This document shows positions 30,468 through 38,547 of a DNA stretch of 64,000 nucleotides, one piece after another; positions within the stretch are counted from its first letter, which is position 1, and each line of letters begins with the position of its first letter. This DNA is from FLUQ01 sp031550605. GTDB taxonomy: Bacteria > Desulfobacterota > Desulfovibrionia > Desulfovibrionales > Desulfovibrionaceae. The notes beneath the pieces were generated by a model. The model saw nothing but the letters and a program-made list of their open reading frames with translations, searched no databases and was not told the origin of the DNA. The DNA lies in assembly GCA_031550605.1 (NCBI GenBank), contig JAVBOK010000086.1:15366-79365 (forward strand). The letters are read 5' to 3'. The position numbers were made by a program, and so were the translations under genes.

Positions 30468-31319
30468 TCAGTCGCGCGGGGAAAGCCGCAGCGCCTGCCC
30501 CTTCCGGCGGCAGGCGTCCACGCAGTCGCCGCAATTGGTGCATTCCAGCCGCTGGGCTGTGGTGAGCAGACGCGGGTTAAGGGCCAGAGAGCAGGCCGTG
30601 AGGCAGGGCCTGTCGTTTTGGGCGCAGGAGCAGCGCCGCCGGGAAAAGCGCAGCCTCAGGCCGGGAAAGGGGATAGCGGCGCAGGCGGCCAGCAGCACGG
30701 ACTGGGGGCACAGATAGCGGCACCAGATGCGCCGGCCGGAAAAACCGTCCAGCAGGAGCAGGGCGGGAAAAAACAGCGCCCCGTGCAGCGCCGCGTTGAA
30801 AAAGATCCCGTGCTGCAGGGCGCGGGTGTACCAGCCGGGCATGGAAAGCTGATTCAGCCAGGGTTCCGGCGCAAAGGCGAGCACCACGGCAAGCCCGGCC
30901 GCGGTGAGGATTGCCCTGGCGGCAAAAGGCCGGATGCCGAAATCGATCCGGCCGGTCGCGGCCGGTCCGGCCCATGCCGTCCGGATGCTCCGCTTCCGGC
31001 ATCTGGCCGCGGCTGTGACAATCCATTCCGAAGCCAGGCCATACGGGCACATCCAGCTGCAGAACACGCGGCCGAGCAGCAGGGCGACAAGCAGCACCAG
31101 CGCCGCGCCCGTAAGGGCTTTTGCGCCCGGCGCGCCCGCGGAAAGGGTCTGGGCAACGGCCAGGGGGTCGGCAAAGGTCAGGCCGAAAAAATCCAGGGAC
31201 AGCAGATTGCCGGCGAGAATGGCGATGCCGCGGGCATTGAGCAGGGGAACGACGAGAAAACCCCCGGCCACGGCCAGTTGGCAGACCCTGCGCCAAAACA
31301 GCAGCGGGGGGCGGCTCAC
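30468..31319 (-). CDS. napH: NapH-type membrane ferredoxin (quinol dehydrogenase component)
   Basis: Membrane iron-sulfur protein of 283 aa that, with NapG, passes electrons from the quinone pool toward periplasmic nitrate reductase. It has about four membrane spans, CxxxCP-type motifs on the cytoplasmic side (CSWMCPYG, CRYLCPQS) and C-terminal 4Fe-4S cysteines (CSCAQNDRPCLTAC, CTNCGDCVDAC). I choose the GTG at 31319, which overlaps the napG stop by four bases; an upstream extension would run through napG in another frame. It is the last gene of the nap operon. Confidence 0.9.
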   Translation of the reverse strand: MSRPPLLFWRRVCQLAVAGGFLVVPLLNARGIAILAGNLLSLDFFGLTFADPLAVAQTLSAGAPGAKALTGAALVLLVALLLGRVFCSWMCPYGLASEWIVTAAARCRKRSIRTAWAGPAATGRIDFGIRPFAARAILTAAGLAVVLAFAPEPWLNQLSMPGWYTRALQHGIFFNAALHGALFFPALLLLDGFSGRRIWCRYLCPQSVLLAACAAIPFPGLRLRFSRRRCSCAQNDRPCLTACSLALNPRLLTTAQRLECTNCGDCVDACRRKGQALRLSPRD

Positions 31320-31798
31320 GGTGTTCCCCGAAATTCTTTGGGCACCACGGTGATAGCCTTGACCGGGCAGACGTATTCGCACACCCCGCAGCCCACGCAG
31401 TGTTCCGTGACCCTGGGCCGGTAGCCGTTTTCCAGCACGATGGCTGCGCCCCGCATGGGACAGCGCTCGTAGCAGGTCCAGCACATGAGGTTCATGTCTT
31501 TCTGGTAGTCCACGCAGGTTTTGACATCAAGGACGGCCATGCCCATGTCCGCTTTTTCCATCGGCACATCGCGCAGGGCGCCCGTGGGGCAGGCCGGTCC
31601 GCATTTCATGCAGAGAAAGCAGGGGCTTTTGCGATGAAAAACCTTTGGGGTTTCCCCGCCGAAAAAAGAATCGCGCGTCATGGCGATGCAGCGGAAGGTG
31701 CAGGCAGCAACGCAACGCCCGCAGGAAATGCAGCGGGCCCTGAGGTCCCGTTCCGAAACGACCCCCGGCGGGCGCAGAAAAGGAAAAGGCCGGGGCAT
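31316..31798 (-). CDS. napG: NapG-type 4Fe-4S ferredoxin lacking a Tat signal
   Basis: Iron-sulfur protein of 160 aa with four 4Fe-4S motifs (CISCGRCVAAC, CFLCMKCGPAC, CWTCYERC, CVGCGVCEYVC) in the order expected for NapG. The usual NapG has an N-terminal twin-arginine signal for export. Here the protein begins MPRPFPFLRPPGV, which aligns to the region just after that signal. A TAG stop, shared with napD, stands in frame only one codon before the ATG. It should therefore stay in the cytoplasm unless exported with a partner, or it acts as a NapF-like factor. Its stop overlaps the napH start. Confidence 0.87.
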   Translation of the reverse strand: MPRPFPFLRPPGVVSERDLRARCISCGRCVAACTFRCIAMTRDSFFGGETPKVFHRKSPCFLCMKCGPACPTGALRDVPMEKADMGMAVLDVKTCVDYQKDMNLMCWTCYERCPMRGAAIVLENGYRPRVTEHCVGCGVCEYVCPVKAITVVPKEFRGTP

Positions 31799-31801
31799 GG
31801 A

Positions 31802-32092
31802 CTACCGCTTTCGGTCCGCGCGCGACGGCATGGTCTGTTCGGATGCCGGGGGCGCGTCCTCTTCCTCATCTTCGCGAGTGAACGAGGTCACGTATACCGC
31901 AAGCACGCCGTCCACGGCCCGCACGCGGTCCAGCACCGCTTCCAGCCCTTCTGTCGGGGCTTCGGCCACCGTGACCACGTAGCAGTTTTTGTGGATGCCG
32001 TAGGTGGTCAGTTCCGGCATGGCGGAAACCGCCTTTTCCACGGCCGCGGCCTTGTCGGCCAGGGTATGGGTCAAAAATCCGAGGATGGCCAT
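31802..32092 (-). CDS. napD: NapD, chaperone for nitrate reductase maturation
   Basis: Small cytoplasmic chaperone of 96 aa that binds the Tat signal of NapA and holds it until the cofactor is inserted. It has the short ferredoxin-like NapD fold (pattern YGIHKNCYVVTVAEA and VLAVYVTSF). An acidic, charged tail of about 25 residues (REDEEEDAPPAS) is longer than in many homologues. It lies downstream of napA and one codon upstream of napG. Confidence 0.88.
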   Translation of the reverse strand: MAILGFLTHTLADKAAAVEKAVSAMPELTTYGIHKNCYVVTVAEAPTEGLEAVLDRVRAVDGVLAVYVTSFTREDEEEDAPPASEQTMPSRADRKR

Positions 32093-32181
32093 GATGCTTT
32101 CCGTATGTGTGGGGCGCGCCGCAAATCCCGCTCACAAAATTCCCGATCACGGGGACGGGGGGCCGAACCCTCTCGCGGGGG

Positions 32182-32198
32182 GCGGGGCGGAGCCCCGC
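32182..32198 (-). terminator. Short hairpin in the napA-napD gap
   Basis: GCGGGGC-GGA-GCCCCGC is a perfect seven-pair stem in the 153-bp gap between napA and napD. With no T-run it is more likely an mRNA processing or stability element than a terminator, and it could lower the yield of distal genes relative to napA. Confidence 0.4.
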
Positions 32199-32245
32199 TC
32201 CCGTTCATATGTCTTCGACGCAACGAACGTTTCCGCTCGGCGGGA

Positions 32246-34504
32246 TCATGACGCCTTGTACACTTTTGTCGCGCAGATTTTGTATTCCGGTTCCCGGGAT
32301 GCCGGGTCCGCGGCATCGTGGAACAGTTTGTTGACCAGCAGTTTTTTATCAAAGAACGGAGTAAACACAAGGCCGGGCATGCAGGTATCGGTGATGCGCG
32401 CGGGAAAGGCCATCCTGTCGCGGCGGGTTTCCAGAACCACCATGTCGCCGTTGGCTATTTTCAGCTTTTTCGCGTCGTCGGGGTTCACTTCCACATAGGC
32501 GCCGGGATAGGCCTTTTGCAGTTCGGGCACGGTGCCGGTCATGGTGGCGGTGTGCCAGTGGTCGATGACCCGGCCCGTGGTCAGCACAAAGGGATAGTCG
32601 GCATCCGCCGGTTCAAAGGGCGGCTCATACGGCCGCAGAAAGATGGTGGCCTTGCCGTTGGGCTTGCCGTAGAAAAAGATCTTGTCGGGATGGTCCCTGG
32701 GCACCATGGGGTCTTCGTCGCGCACATAGCGCAGGTTGGTGCCGGGGTGGTTTTCCGTGGGGCAGGGCCACTTGATGCCGGATTCTTTTTTCAGCCGCGC
32801 CCTGGTGATGCCCGCGAAGTTGTATACGGATTTCGCGCTGACGGTGCGCCACTCTTCCCAGATGTCCGCCGCGTCCTTGTAGGGGATAAGGCCGGGGTCA
32901 ATCCCGACGCGCTTTGCGAAATCCATCAGGATGTTCACCGCGGGACGGCTTTCGCCCGAAGGTTCCACGGCTTTTTCGATGAGGGCGTAACGTCGCTCCG
33001 TGCAGCCGTACACGCCGTCGGTTTCGCACCAGAAGGCGGCGGGAAAGACCACGTCGGCGTATTTGAGCGTTTCCGCCGACTTGAAACATTCGGTCATGGC
33101 CACAAAGGCGGTCTGCAGGCCCTTGTTCATCTTGTTCAGGTTGGGCAGGGTATGGGCCGGGTTGGTGCAATGGATGAACACCGCCTTCACGTCGCCCGCG
33201 GCCATGCCCTCGAACAGGGCGATGGTGTGGCGGCCCATCTTGGGCGCGATGGTGCCGGCCGGAATTTTCCATATTTCTTCCATTTCCTTGCGGTGGGCCT
33301 CGTTTTCAATCAGGCGGCCTCCGGGCAGAAGATGGGCGAGCGATCCGGTGTCGCGCACGCCGCCGCAGGCGTTGGGCTGGCCGGTCAGGGACAGGGGCGT
33401 GGCGCCGGGGCGGCAGATATGGCCGGTCAAAAGGTGCAGGTTGTGGATCAGGTTGTTGGCCCAGACCCCCCGCACGCGCTGGTTGATGCCCATGCACCAC
33501 AGGGAGATGGTGGCCGGCGATTCGGCGAACATTTTGGCGATCTTGATGGTGGTGGCCGCGGGCACGCCGGTTATGGCCTCCACTTTTTCCGGGGTGTAGT
33601 CCTCAAGGAATTTTTTGTAGTCCTCAAAAGCGGCGGCGTCATTACCCTTCATGAACGTGCAGTATTTATTGTAGAACCGGGGATTGTCCAGTTCTTCCCG
33701 GATGATGACGTAGGCCATGCCGTTCATCAGGGCCAGGTCCGTGCCGGGCTTGAAGGTGACATGGATGTCCGCGATGCGCGACGTGTTGGTGCGGCGCGGA
33801 TCGACCACGATGATTTTGACATCCTTGGAGCTTTCCTTGCGCTTGGCGATGCGTTCGAAAAGGACCGGATGGGCCTCGGAGGTGTTGGAGCCGATGATGA
33901 AAAAACAGGAGGCCGCGTCGATGTCGTTGTAGGTGCCCATCGGCTCGTCTTTGCCGAAGGTGGTCATGTACCCGGCCACGGCGGAGGCCATGCACAGGCG
34001 GGGGTTGCCGTCCACGTTGTTGGATTTGAAACCCGCCTTCCAGATTTTGTTGGCCAGATAGGATTCTTCGGTCAGAGCCTGGCCGGAGCCGTAATAGGCG
34101 ATGGCGCCGGGGCCGTTTTCGGCCAGAGTCTTTTTAAAGCGTTCGGCCGCGAAGCCGAGGGCTTCGTCCCAACTGACCTCGGTCAGTTTGTCGGCTTTGC
34201 CGCCTTTGCGGATCATGGGCTTCAGAATCCGGTCCCCGGCGTAGATGACCGGGACGAGCAACGCCCCCTTCAGGCAAAGCAGGCCGCGGTTGTGGTTGTT
34301 GGGATCGCCCTTGATGGCCACGGCCTTGCCGCCTTTGACCCCGACCATCACGCCGCAGCCCGTGCCGCAGTACCGGCAGACGCCCTTGATCCAGGAGTCC
34401 GCTTCGGAACCGCTTGCCTGCGCGGCCAGAGCAGGGCCGGCAAGCACGGAAAGGGCAATGCCCGCGGCCGTTCCTTTCAGAAATTCGCGTCTGGAGAATG
34501 TCAT
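32246..34504 (-). CDS. napA: Periplasmic nitrate reductase catalytic subunit
   Basis: Mo-bis-PGD enzyme that reduces nitrate to nitrite in the periplasm. The 752-aa protein starts with a twin-arginine signal (SRREFLKG). It has an N-terminal 4Fe-4S motif (Cys43, Cys46, Cys50, Cys77) and the molybdenum-ligand cysteine Cys171 in NPRLCMASAV. The length and the absence of napB nearby match the monomeric enzyme known from Desulfovibrio desulfuricans. AAGGAG precedes the ATG. It follows napM after a short gap, in the Desulfovibrio order napC-napM-napA-napD-napG-napH. Confidence 0.97.
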   Translation of the reverse strand: MTFSRREFLKGTAAGIALSVLAGPALAAQASGSEADSWIKGVCRYCGTGCGVMVGVKGGKAVAIKGDPNNHNRGLLCLKGALLVPVIYAGDRILKPMIRKGGKADKLTEVSWDEALGFAAERFKKTLAENGPGAIAYYGSGQALTEESYLANKIWKAGFKSNNVDGNPRLCMASAVAGYMTTFGKDEPMGTYNDIDAASCFFIIGSNTSEAHPVLFERIAKRKESSKDVKIIVVDPRRTNTSRIADIHVTFKPGTDLALMNGMAYVIIREELDNPRFYNKYCTFMKGNDAAAFEDYKKFLEDYTPEKVEAITGVPAATTIKIAKMFAESPATISLWCMGINQRVRGVWANNLIHNLHLLTGHICRPGATPLSLTGQPNACGGVRDTGSLAHLLPGGRLIENEAHRKEMEEIWKIPAGTIAPKMGRHTIALFEGMAAGDVKAVFIHCTNPAHTLPNLNKMNKGLQTAFVAMTECFKSAETLKYADVVFPAAFWCETDGVYGCTERRYALIEKAVEPSGESRPAVNILMDFAKRVGIDPGLIPYKDAADIWEEWRTVSAKSVYNFAGITRARLKKESGIKWPCPTENHPGTNLRYVRDEDPMVPRDHPDKIFFYGKPNGKATIFLRPYEPPFEPADADYPFVLTTGRVIDHWHTATMTGTVPELQKAYPGAYVEVNPDDAKKLKIANGDMVVLETRRDRMAFPARITDTCMPGLVFTPFFDKKLLVNKLFHDAADPASREPEYKICATKVYKAS

Positions 34505-34525
34505 GGCAATACTCCTTGGGACAGG

Positions 34526-34978
34526 TCACAAATTGGTTTTTGTGGCGGGATCCCTGGTTTCATACGCGTTGCTGTGCATGGGGTTCTGATGCCGCGGGTG
34601 GCAGGTTTCGCAGGCCTGCAGCGTTCCGAACTTCTGCACCATGCGATTCATGGCGGGTTCGTGGCAACGGGAACAGATGGCCTGGGGGGAGGGCTTCACG
34701 GCAAAGGGAATGGAGCCTTTGCCGTCAGGCTGTCCGTGACAGACCACGCATTTGACGAGCAGAGCGCCGTGTTTGGATTCTTTCCAGTCCTGGGCCACGG
34801 CGGGCGTGGTCTTGGCGTGGCAGGTGTAGCAGTCGGAAAGCGTTTCCGGCATCGTGAGATGCTTTGCCGCCTCACAGCGCACCGTGGGAAAGGCCTTGTC
34901 GATGTAGATGAAGAAACCGGCGACGGCGGCGGCGGCAAGGACAAGCCCGATAAGCAGCGATTTTTTGAAGCCGGACAT
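34526..34978 (-). CDS. napM: NapM, tetraheme c-type cytochrome
   Basis: Membrane-anchored or secreted cytochrome of 150 aa. It has an N-terminal hydrophobic segment (LLIGLVLAAAAVAGFFIYI) and four CxxCH heme sites: CYTCH, CVVCH, CSRCH and CETCH. In the Desulfovibrio nap cluster NapM takes the place of NapB as the proposed electron carrier between NapC and NapA. Its ATG overlaps the napC stop (TGATG), so the two are probably coupled. Confidence 0.88.
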   Translation of the reverse strand: MSGFKKSLLIGLVLAAAAVAGFFIYIDKAFPTVRCEAAKHLTMPETLSDCYTCHAKTTPAVAQDWKESKHGALLVKCVVCHGQPDGKGSIPFAVKPSPQAICSRCHEPAMNRMVQKFGTLQACETCHPRHQNPMHSNAYETRDPATKTNL

Positions 34979-35562
34979 CAGCGTTTTCCCTCCCCCTGCG
35001 GCAGCCGGGACGCGAAGGACGCGTTCCCCGGAAGCCGTCTGTCGAATTCCGGCAGGTGCGCGAGGTTCACGTGACAGCCCGCGCAGCCTTGTCTGGTGTT
35101 GCCGTTTTTGCCCAGATAGGCGTCGTGGGCCAGTTTGCCGAATTCGGAAACCGGCGCGTCGCCCTTGGCGTTCGTGTACAGGTCGCCGTGGCAGGCGAGG
35201 CAGTTCGCGTCGTCCACAAATCGGCGGGCCGCCTGCTGGGCATGCACGCGGTCCAATGTGTCCGGCCGCTGCAAAAAATGCACGGCCACATCCTTGACGC
35301 CCGAATAGATTTTCACTGCCAGAAAGCGCGGACCCGCCCCCGCCGGGATATGGCACTGGCGGCAATCGATGGGGGTTCCATTCGTGTCTTTTGCGTGGGA
35401 AGACGCCTGCAGTTCCGTACGATACGGCTGCATTTCATGGCATGACATGCAGAAGGCCGTGGATGATGTGGCGCGCAGCGCATACGCGGATACGGCGCAA
35501 AGCGCCACAAAACCCGCCAGGGCAAGAAGCACGGCGCTGTACCGATGTCCTTTTCCATCCAT
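34978..35562 (-). CDS. napC: NapC/NirT-type tetraheme cytochrome (quinol oxidase side)
   Basis: Membrane-bound tetraheme cytochrome c of 194 aa that takes electrons from menaquinol. It has one N-terminal membrane anchor (SAVLLALAGFVALCAVSAYA) and four heme motifs: CMSCH, CRQCH, CLACH and CAGCH. I prefer the ATG at 35562 with AGGTGA upstream; a GTG three codons earlier is possible. It heads the nap operon. No clear sigma-70, FNR or HcpR site could be assigned by eye in the upstream region. Confidence 0.9.
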   Translation of the reverse strand: MDGKGHRYSAVLLALAGFVALCAVSAYALRATSSTAFCMSCHEMQPYRTELQASSHAKDTNGTPIDCRQCHIPAGAGPRFLAVKIYSGVKDVAVHFLQRPDTLDRVHAQQAARRFVDDANCLACHGDLYTNAKGDAPVSEFGKLAHDAYLGKNGNTRQGCAGCHVNLAHLPEFDRRLPGNASFASRLPQGEGKR

Positions 35563-35644
35563 AAAGGTCACCTGCGAAAGGAATCAATACGATGAAACAT
35601 GTGAACGCAGTACCGCACCGACACTCCGTCGGTCTGCTGGTCGG

Positions 35645-35762
35645 CTGGAGCATTTTTCCTTTGAGATTATCCATACGGACACCCAGCTCTGGCCTTGCGA
35701 AGAATGGCGTGGACGAACTTTGCCCGCCGTTACGCGGCAATCTCAAAGCGAAACTGCTCTGG
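35645..35762 (+). repeat. ~120-bp element with terminal inverted repeats, left of the NIF3/GATE genes
   Basis: About 24 bp at the left end (35645-35668, GAGCATTTTTCCTTTGAGAT) is an imperfect inverted copy of the right end (35739-35762, ATCTCAAAGCGAAACTGCTC). The centre is GC-rich and codes for nothing recognisable. A related element with similar ends lies at 38386-38508. It resembles a MITE or a palindromic intergenic repeat rather than an IS, since there is no transposase. Confidence 0.55.
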
Positions 35763-36083
35763 GGCCCACTGTCAGACCAAAAGCCTCCTGAGGATCCTGC
35801 GGTCCGTTAGCCGGCGCATGGACGCGCCCGGCGGCAGGCCAAAAGGGGAGAAGAACCGGGGCCGGACACCCCGACAGAAATTTTATAAAGAAGTGTAGTG
35901 GAGAAGTCAAGATTGGAGTGCCGACCGCATTCTGCGGATGCTGCGCCAGGCCGCGTTGCTGTTATCCGATGCGCGGCTGGGGCATTTCACGTGTGGAATG
36001 CCCGCCAGGATTTGTCAGCACATCCTGGCCCGGTTCTCCATAGATTTTCGGACGCTTGCCGTATATACAATATTTGGCGTCGC
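35763..36083 (+). other. Non-coding stretch before the NIF3-like gene
   Basis: I see no protein gene here. Near its end, TATACAAT (36064-36071) could serve as a -10 for the NIF3-like gene. A start near 36078 would favour a start codon at about 36157 over 36084. Confidence 0.35.
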
Positions 36084-37163
36084 ATGCAGATCTCGTTATC
36101 CGCCAGCCGACGGACCGTCCGGCGCGACAAACCGCAACACAGTCCATGGAAACCGCATGAAGAAACCGCAGGTAAGGATATTCTGGCTGCGCTCGATACC
36201 ATCACCGGCGGACGTCTTGTGAAGAGCCCCGCCTGCTATGCCGGGAAAAACCCCTTTGTGGTCACCAAGAGTTCGGGCATACCCGGCAAGGCCGTGACGG
36301 AAATGCCCGGTCTGGTCTGGGGAGATCCGGAAATGGAAGTCACACGCGTCGGGGTTATGATGACCCTGACTGAAAGCGCCATTGAACTGGCCGGAGCCAC
36401 CGGCGTCAATTGCCTCATCGCGCACCATCCGGTTGCCGACGCCGCGAATACGGGCGGCGTGTTGGCCAGGGATTACCTCAATCTGTACCATCTTGCGGTC
36501 ATTGAGCTGCACGAGGCGTTTCACGGCCTGCATCCCGGCATCGCCTGGTTGCACGGCAGCACGGCCAACACGGTCAATATCAAATACGGCGGCGTGCCGG
36601 GCAAGATCGTCTGGTTCGGCGAGGCCATACCGGAAGTTTCCACTCTTGGGGCGCTTATCGACCGCCTCGGCGAGTTCATGGGCACCAACCTTGAGGAACG
36701 CATCCTCAAGGCCGAGTCCGATCTGCGCGGCTGTTCCGAGATGGAAGAAACTTCCGTGGCCGCCAGGGCGAAGATCTATATCGGCAAGCCCGATGACAAA
36801 TTGGGACGCACCATCATCGTGTTCCCGCACACCGGGTTTTCGGCCGGCGACCTGGAAAAGGCCGTGGAGGAATACCCGGCGGACACGCTCGTATGCGCAA
36901 TCAGCCGCCCTCTGCCGGATGGCCCCCTGGTGGACAAGGCGCGTGAATTGGGGCTGAACCTCGTGGCCGGCAATTCCCACGCCATGGAGATCCTGGAAAA
37001 CGGCGTGCCCCTGGCCCATGCCATCGCCCGCCAGTTGCCCGGCCTGGACGTGCGCCTTTTCCGCGAGCGCATGACCTCCTATCCCCTGGGGCGCTGCAGC
37101 AACCCCAAACTCCTTGCCTACGCCAAAGACATCGCTGAAAAGTATCTGCCCAAGCCGTTGTAG
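36084..37163 (+). CDS. NIF3-like dinuclear metal-centre protein (start uncertain)
   Basis: Member of the NIF3/YbgI family of hexameric metal-binding proteins. Core features are KDILAALDTI, GLVWGDPEMEVTRVGVMMTL, the metal-ligand motif LIAHHPVAD, and a C-terminal metal site GNSHAMEILENG. The 359-aa reading from the ATG at 36084 begins with about 25 residues unlike the family and has no ribosome site. At 36157 an ATG with GGAA upstream reads MKK out of frame; one extra A would give MKETAGKDIL, the expected family start. So either translation begins at a non-standard codon or a one-base deletion is present. It precedes the GATE permease by 34 bp, an obvious operon. Biochemical role unknown. Confidence 0.8.
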   Translation: MQISLSASRRTVRRDKPQHSPWKPHEETAGKDILAALDTITGGRLVKSPACYAGKNPFVVTKSSGIPGKAVTEMPGLVWGDPEMEVTRVGVMMTLTESAIELAGATGVNCLIAHHPVADAANTGGVLARDYLNLYHLAVIELHEAFHGLHPGIAWLHGSTANTVNIKYGGVPGKIVWFGEAIPEVSTLGALIDRLGEFMGTNLEERILKAESDLRGCSEMEETSVAARAKIYIGKPDDKLGRTIIVFPHTGFSAGDLEKAVEEYPADTLVCAISRPLPDGPLVDKARELGLNLVAGNSHAMEILENGVPLAHAIARQLPGLDVRLFRERMTSYPLGRCSNPKLLAYAKDIAEKYLPKPL

Positions 37164-37197
37164 AAAATCCTTCGTTGTCCCCTGAAAGGAGCAGATT

Positions 37198-38280
37198 ATG
37201 GGCCAGAAAGTCGAGACCCGGACCAGCCAGTGGAACAACGTGGAAAAACTCGGTCTCGCCATTCTGATTGTGGCTCTCGGCGTGCTGGTGTGGGAACCCA
37301 AACATATTGGCGACCTCTTCAACCTGATGTTCGACAAGGCCTTCCCGGTGGCTATCACGCTGTATGTGACCAGCAGGGTGGGGGCGGCCATCATCATCAG
37401 CGTGATGATGGGGCGCCTTCTGGAGCGTCTAGGCATGACGGACGCCCTTATGCGCATTTTCGTGCCCGTAATGAAATATATCGGCGTCAACGCCGCAGTC
37501 GGGGTGCCCTCGATTTACAACATTCTGGGCGACATCAACGCGGCGGGCAAAATTTCCGCGCCCATTCTCAAAAAAGCCGGAGCCACCAAGGACGAACAGA
37601 AAATAGCCATCGCCACCATGATGCAAAACCCCTGTTCCTTTTCCATCCTCGTGTTCGGCATCATCGTCCTGAGCGGCAAGGCCAACGTGTTTCTGGTCTT
37701 CCTCCTGTCCCTTTTTTTGCCCATCGTCATCGTGCCGCTGCTGCTCAGGCTGACCGTCTGGCGCGACACCAGGCCGGTGGAGCTTAAGGACCTGCCTTTT
37801 TTCACGCCCGAAGACAAACCCGTACTGACCACCATCTACGCCGGCGCCCGGGAAGGGGCCGAGGTGCTCTTTCTGCTCATCGTGCCCGCCTGCGCCGTGG
37901 TGTTCGCCTTTATCGGCGTACTGGAGTATGTCGGCATATGGACTCCCGTCTCCGGCGCCATCAAAAACCTGCTGGGCGCGTTGAACATCCATCCCGACAC
38001 GGGCCTTACCAGCATCCTGGTGGGCGGCACCCTGGCCATGGTGGAAATGACGAAAGTGGTCCGCGACGTTCCCGCGCCGATGGTTGTGGGCTCCTTTGTA
38101 CTGGCCGCCTCGGGCTGGCCGCTGCAGGTCATTTTCGGACAGATTCCCATCATCTGGTCCGGGCCCACGGACCTGAGCGAGCGCGAATGCATCTTCGCGG
38201 CCGCCATCGGCGGGGTGATACGGTTGCTGTATGCCGGGCTTCTTGCCACCCTGTATCTGATGTTCGGTCGGGGGCTGTAA
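37198..38280 (+). CDS. Nucleoside-recognition (GATE) domain membrane protein
   Basis: Integral membrane protein of 360 aa with about nine spans. It contains the GATE-type pattern GVPSIYNILGDINAAGKISAP followed by a segment with MMQNPCSFSILVFGIIVLSG, and a second, weaker copy in the C-terminal half. GATE proteins include nucleoside transporters and spore-maturation proteins, so a transport role is likely but the substrate is unknown. AAAGGAG precedes the ATG. It is the second gene of a two-gene unit with the NIF3-like protein and is followed by a convincing terminator, so the pair is a self-contained transcription unit. Confidence 0.85.
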   Translation: MGQKVETRTSQWNNVEKLGLAILIVALGVLVWEPKHIGDLFNLMFDKAFPVAITLYVTSRVGAAIIISVMMGRLLERLGMTDALMRIFVPVMKYIGVNAAVGVPSIYNILGDINAAGKISAPILKKAGATKDEQKIAIATMMQNPCSFSILVFGIIVLSGKANVFLVFLLSLFLPIVIVPLLLRLTVWRDTRPVELKDLPFFTPEDKPVLTTIYAGAREGAEVLFLLIVPACAVVFAFIGVLEYVGIWTPVSGAIKNLLGALNIHPDTGLTSILVGGTLAMVEMTKVVRDVPAPMVVGSFVLAASGWPLQVIFGQIPIIWSGPTDLSERECIFAAAIGGVIRLLYAGLLATLYLMFGRGL

Positions 38281-38315
38281 AAACGCCTTTTGCCCCTGGG
38301 CCGCGTTGAAGACAT

Positions 38316-38371
38316 CCCCGGTCCGGGCTGTACCATGAGAGTGCCGTCCTCGGATCGGGGGGGCTTTTTTT
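38316..38371 (+). terminator. Rho-independent terminator after the NIF3/GATE operon
   Basis: CCCCGGTCCGGG (38316-38327) pairs with CCTCGGATCGGGG (38348-38360) with small mismatches, and a run of seven T (38365-38371) follows a few bases later. It starts 35 bp after the permease stop. Confidence 0.7.
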
Positions 38372-38385
38372 GCCAGGGAGCATTG

Positions 38386-38508
38386 AGAGCGGTTTCGCTT
38401 TGAGTCGCTGCTCCGCGCGGGGATTTGCCCGCAACCCCCCGCCGCGAGAGGTTTGCGGGCTTGCTTTGCCGGATGTTGCGCAAGCGGTTCAAAGTGCAAA
38501 TGCTCTGG
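38386..38508 (+). repeat. ~120-bp element with terminal inverted repeats, right of the NIF3/GATE genes
   Basis: The left end AGAGCGGTTTCGCTTTGAG (38386-38404) is an imperfect inverted copy of the right end TCAAAGTGCAAATGCTCT (38489-38506). The left end also matches, with one mismatch in 19, the inverted right end of the element at 35645-35762. The pair therefore brackets the NIF3/GATE unit. Confidence 0.55.
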
Positions 38509-38547
38509 AGAAAACGAAGTCTGACGCGGCGTCACGGCACCGGATTG

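Noticed and set aside
35592..35810. Small plus-strand frame upstream of the NIF3-like gene
   Set aside because: It spans the repeat element with terminal inverted repeats and has no recognisable content.
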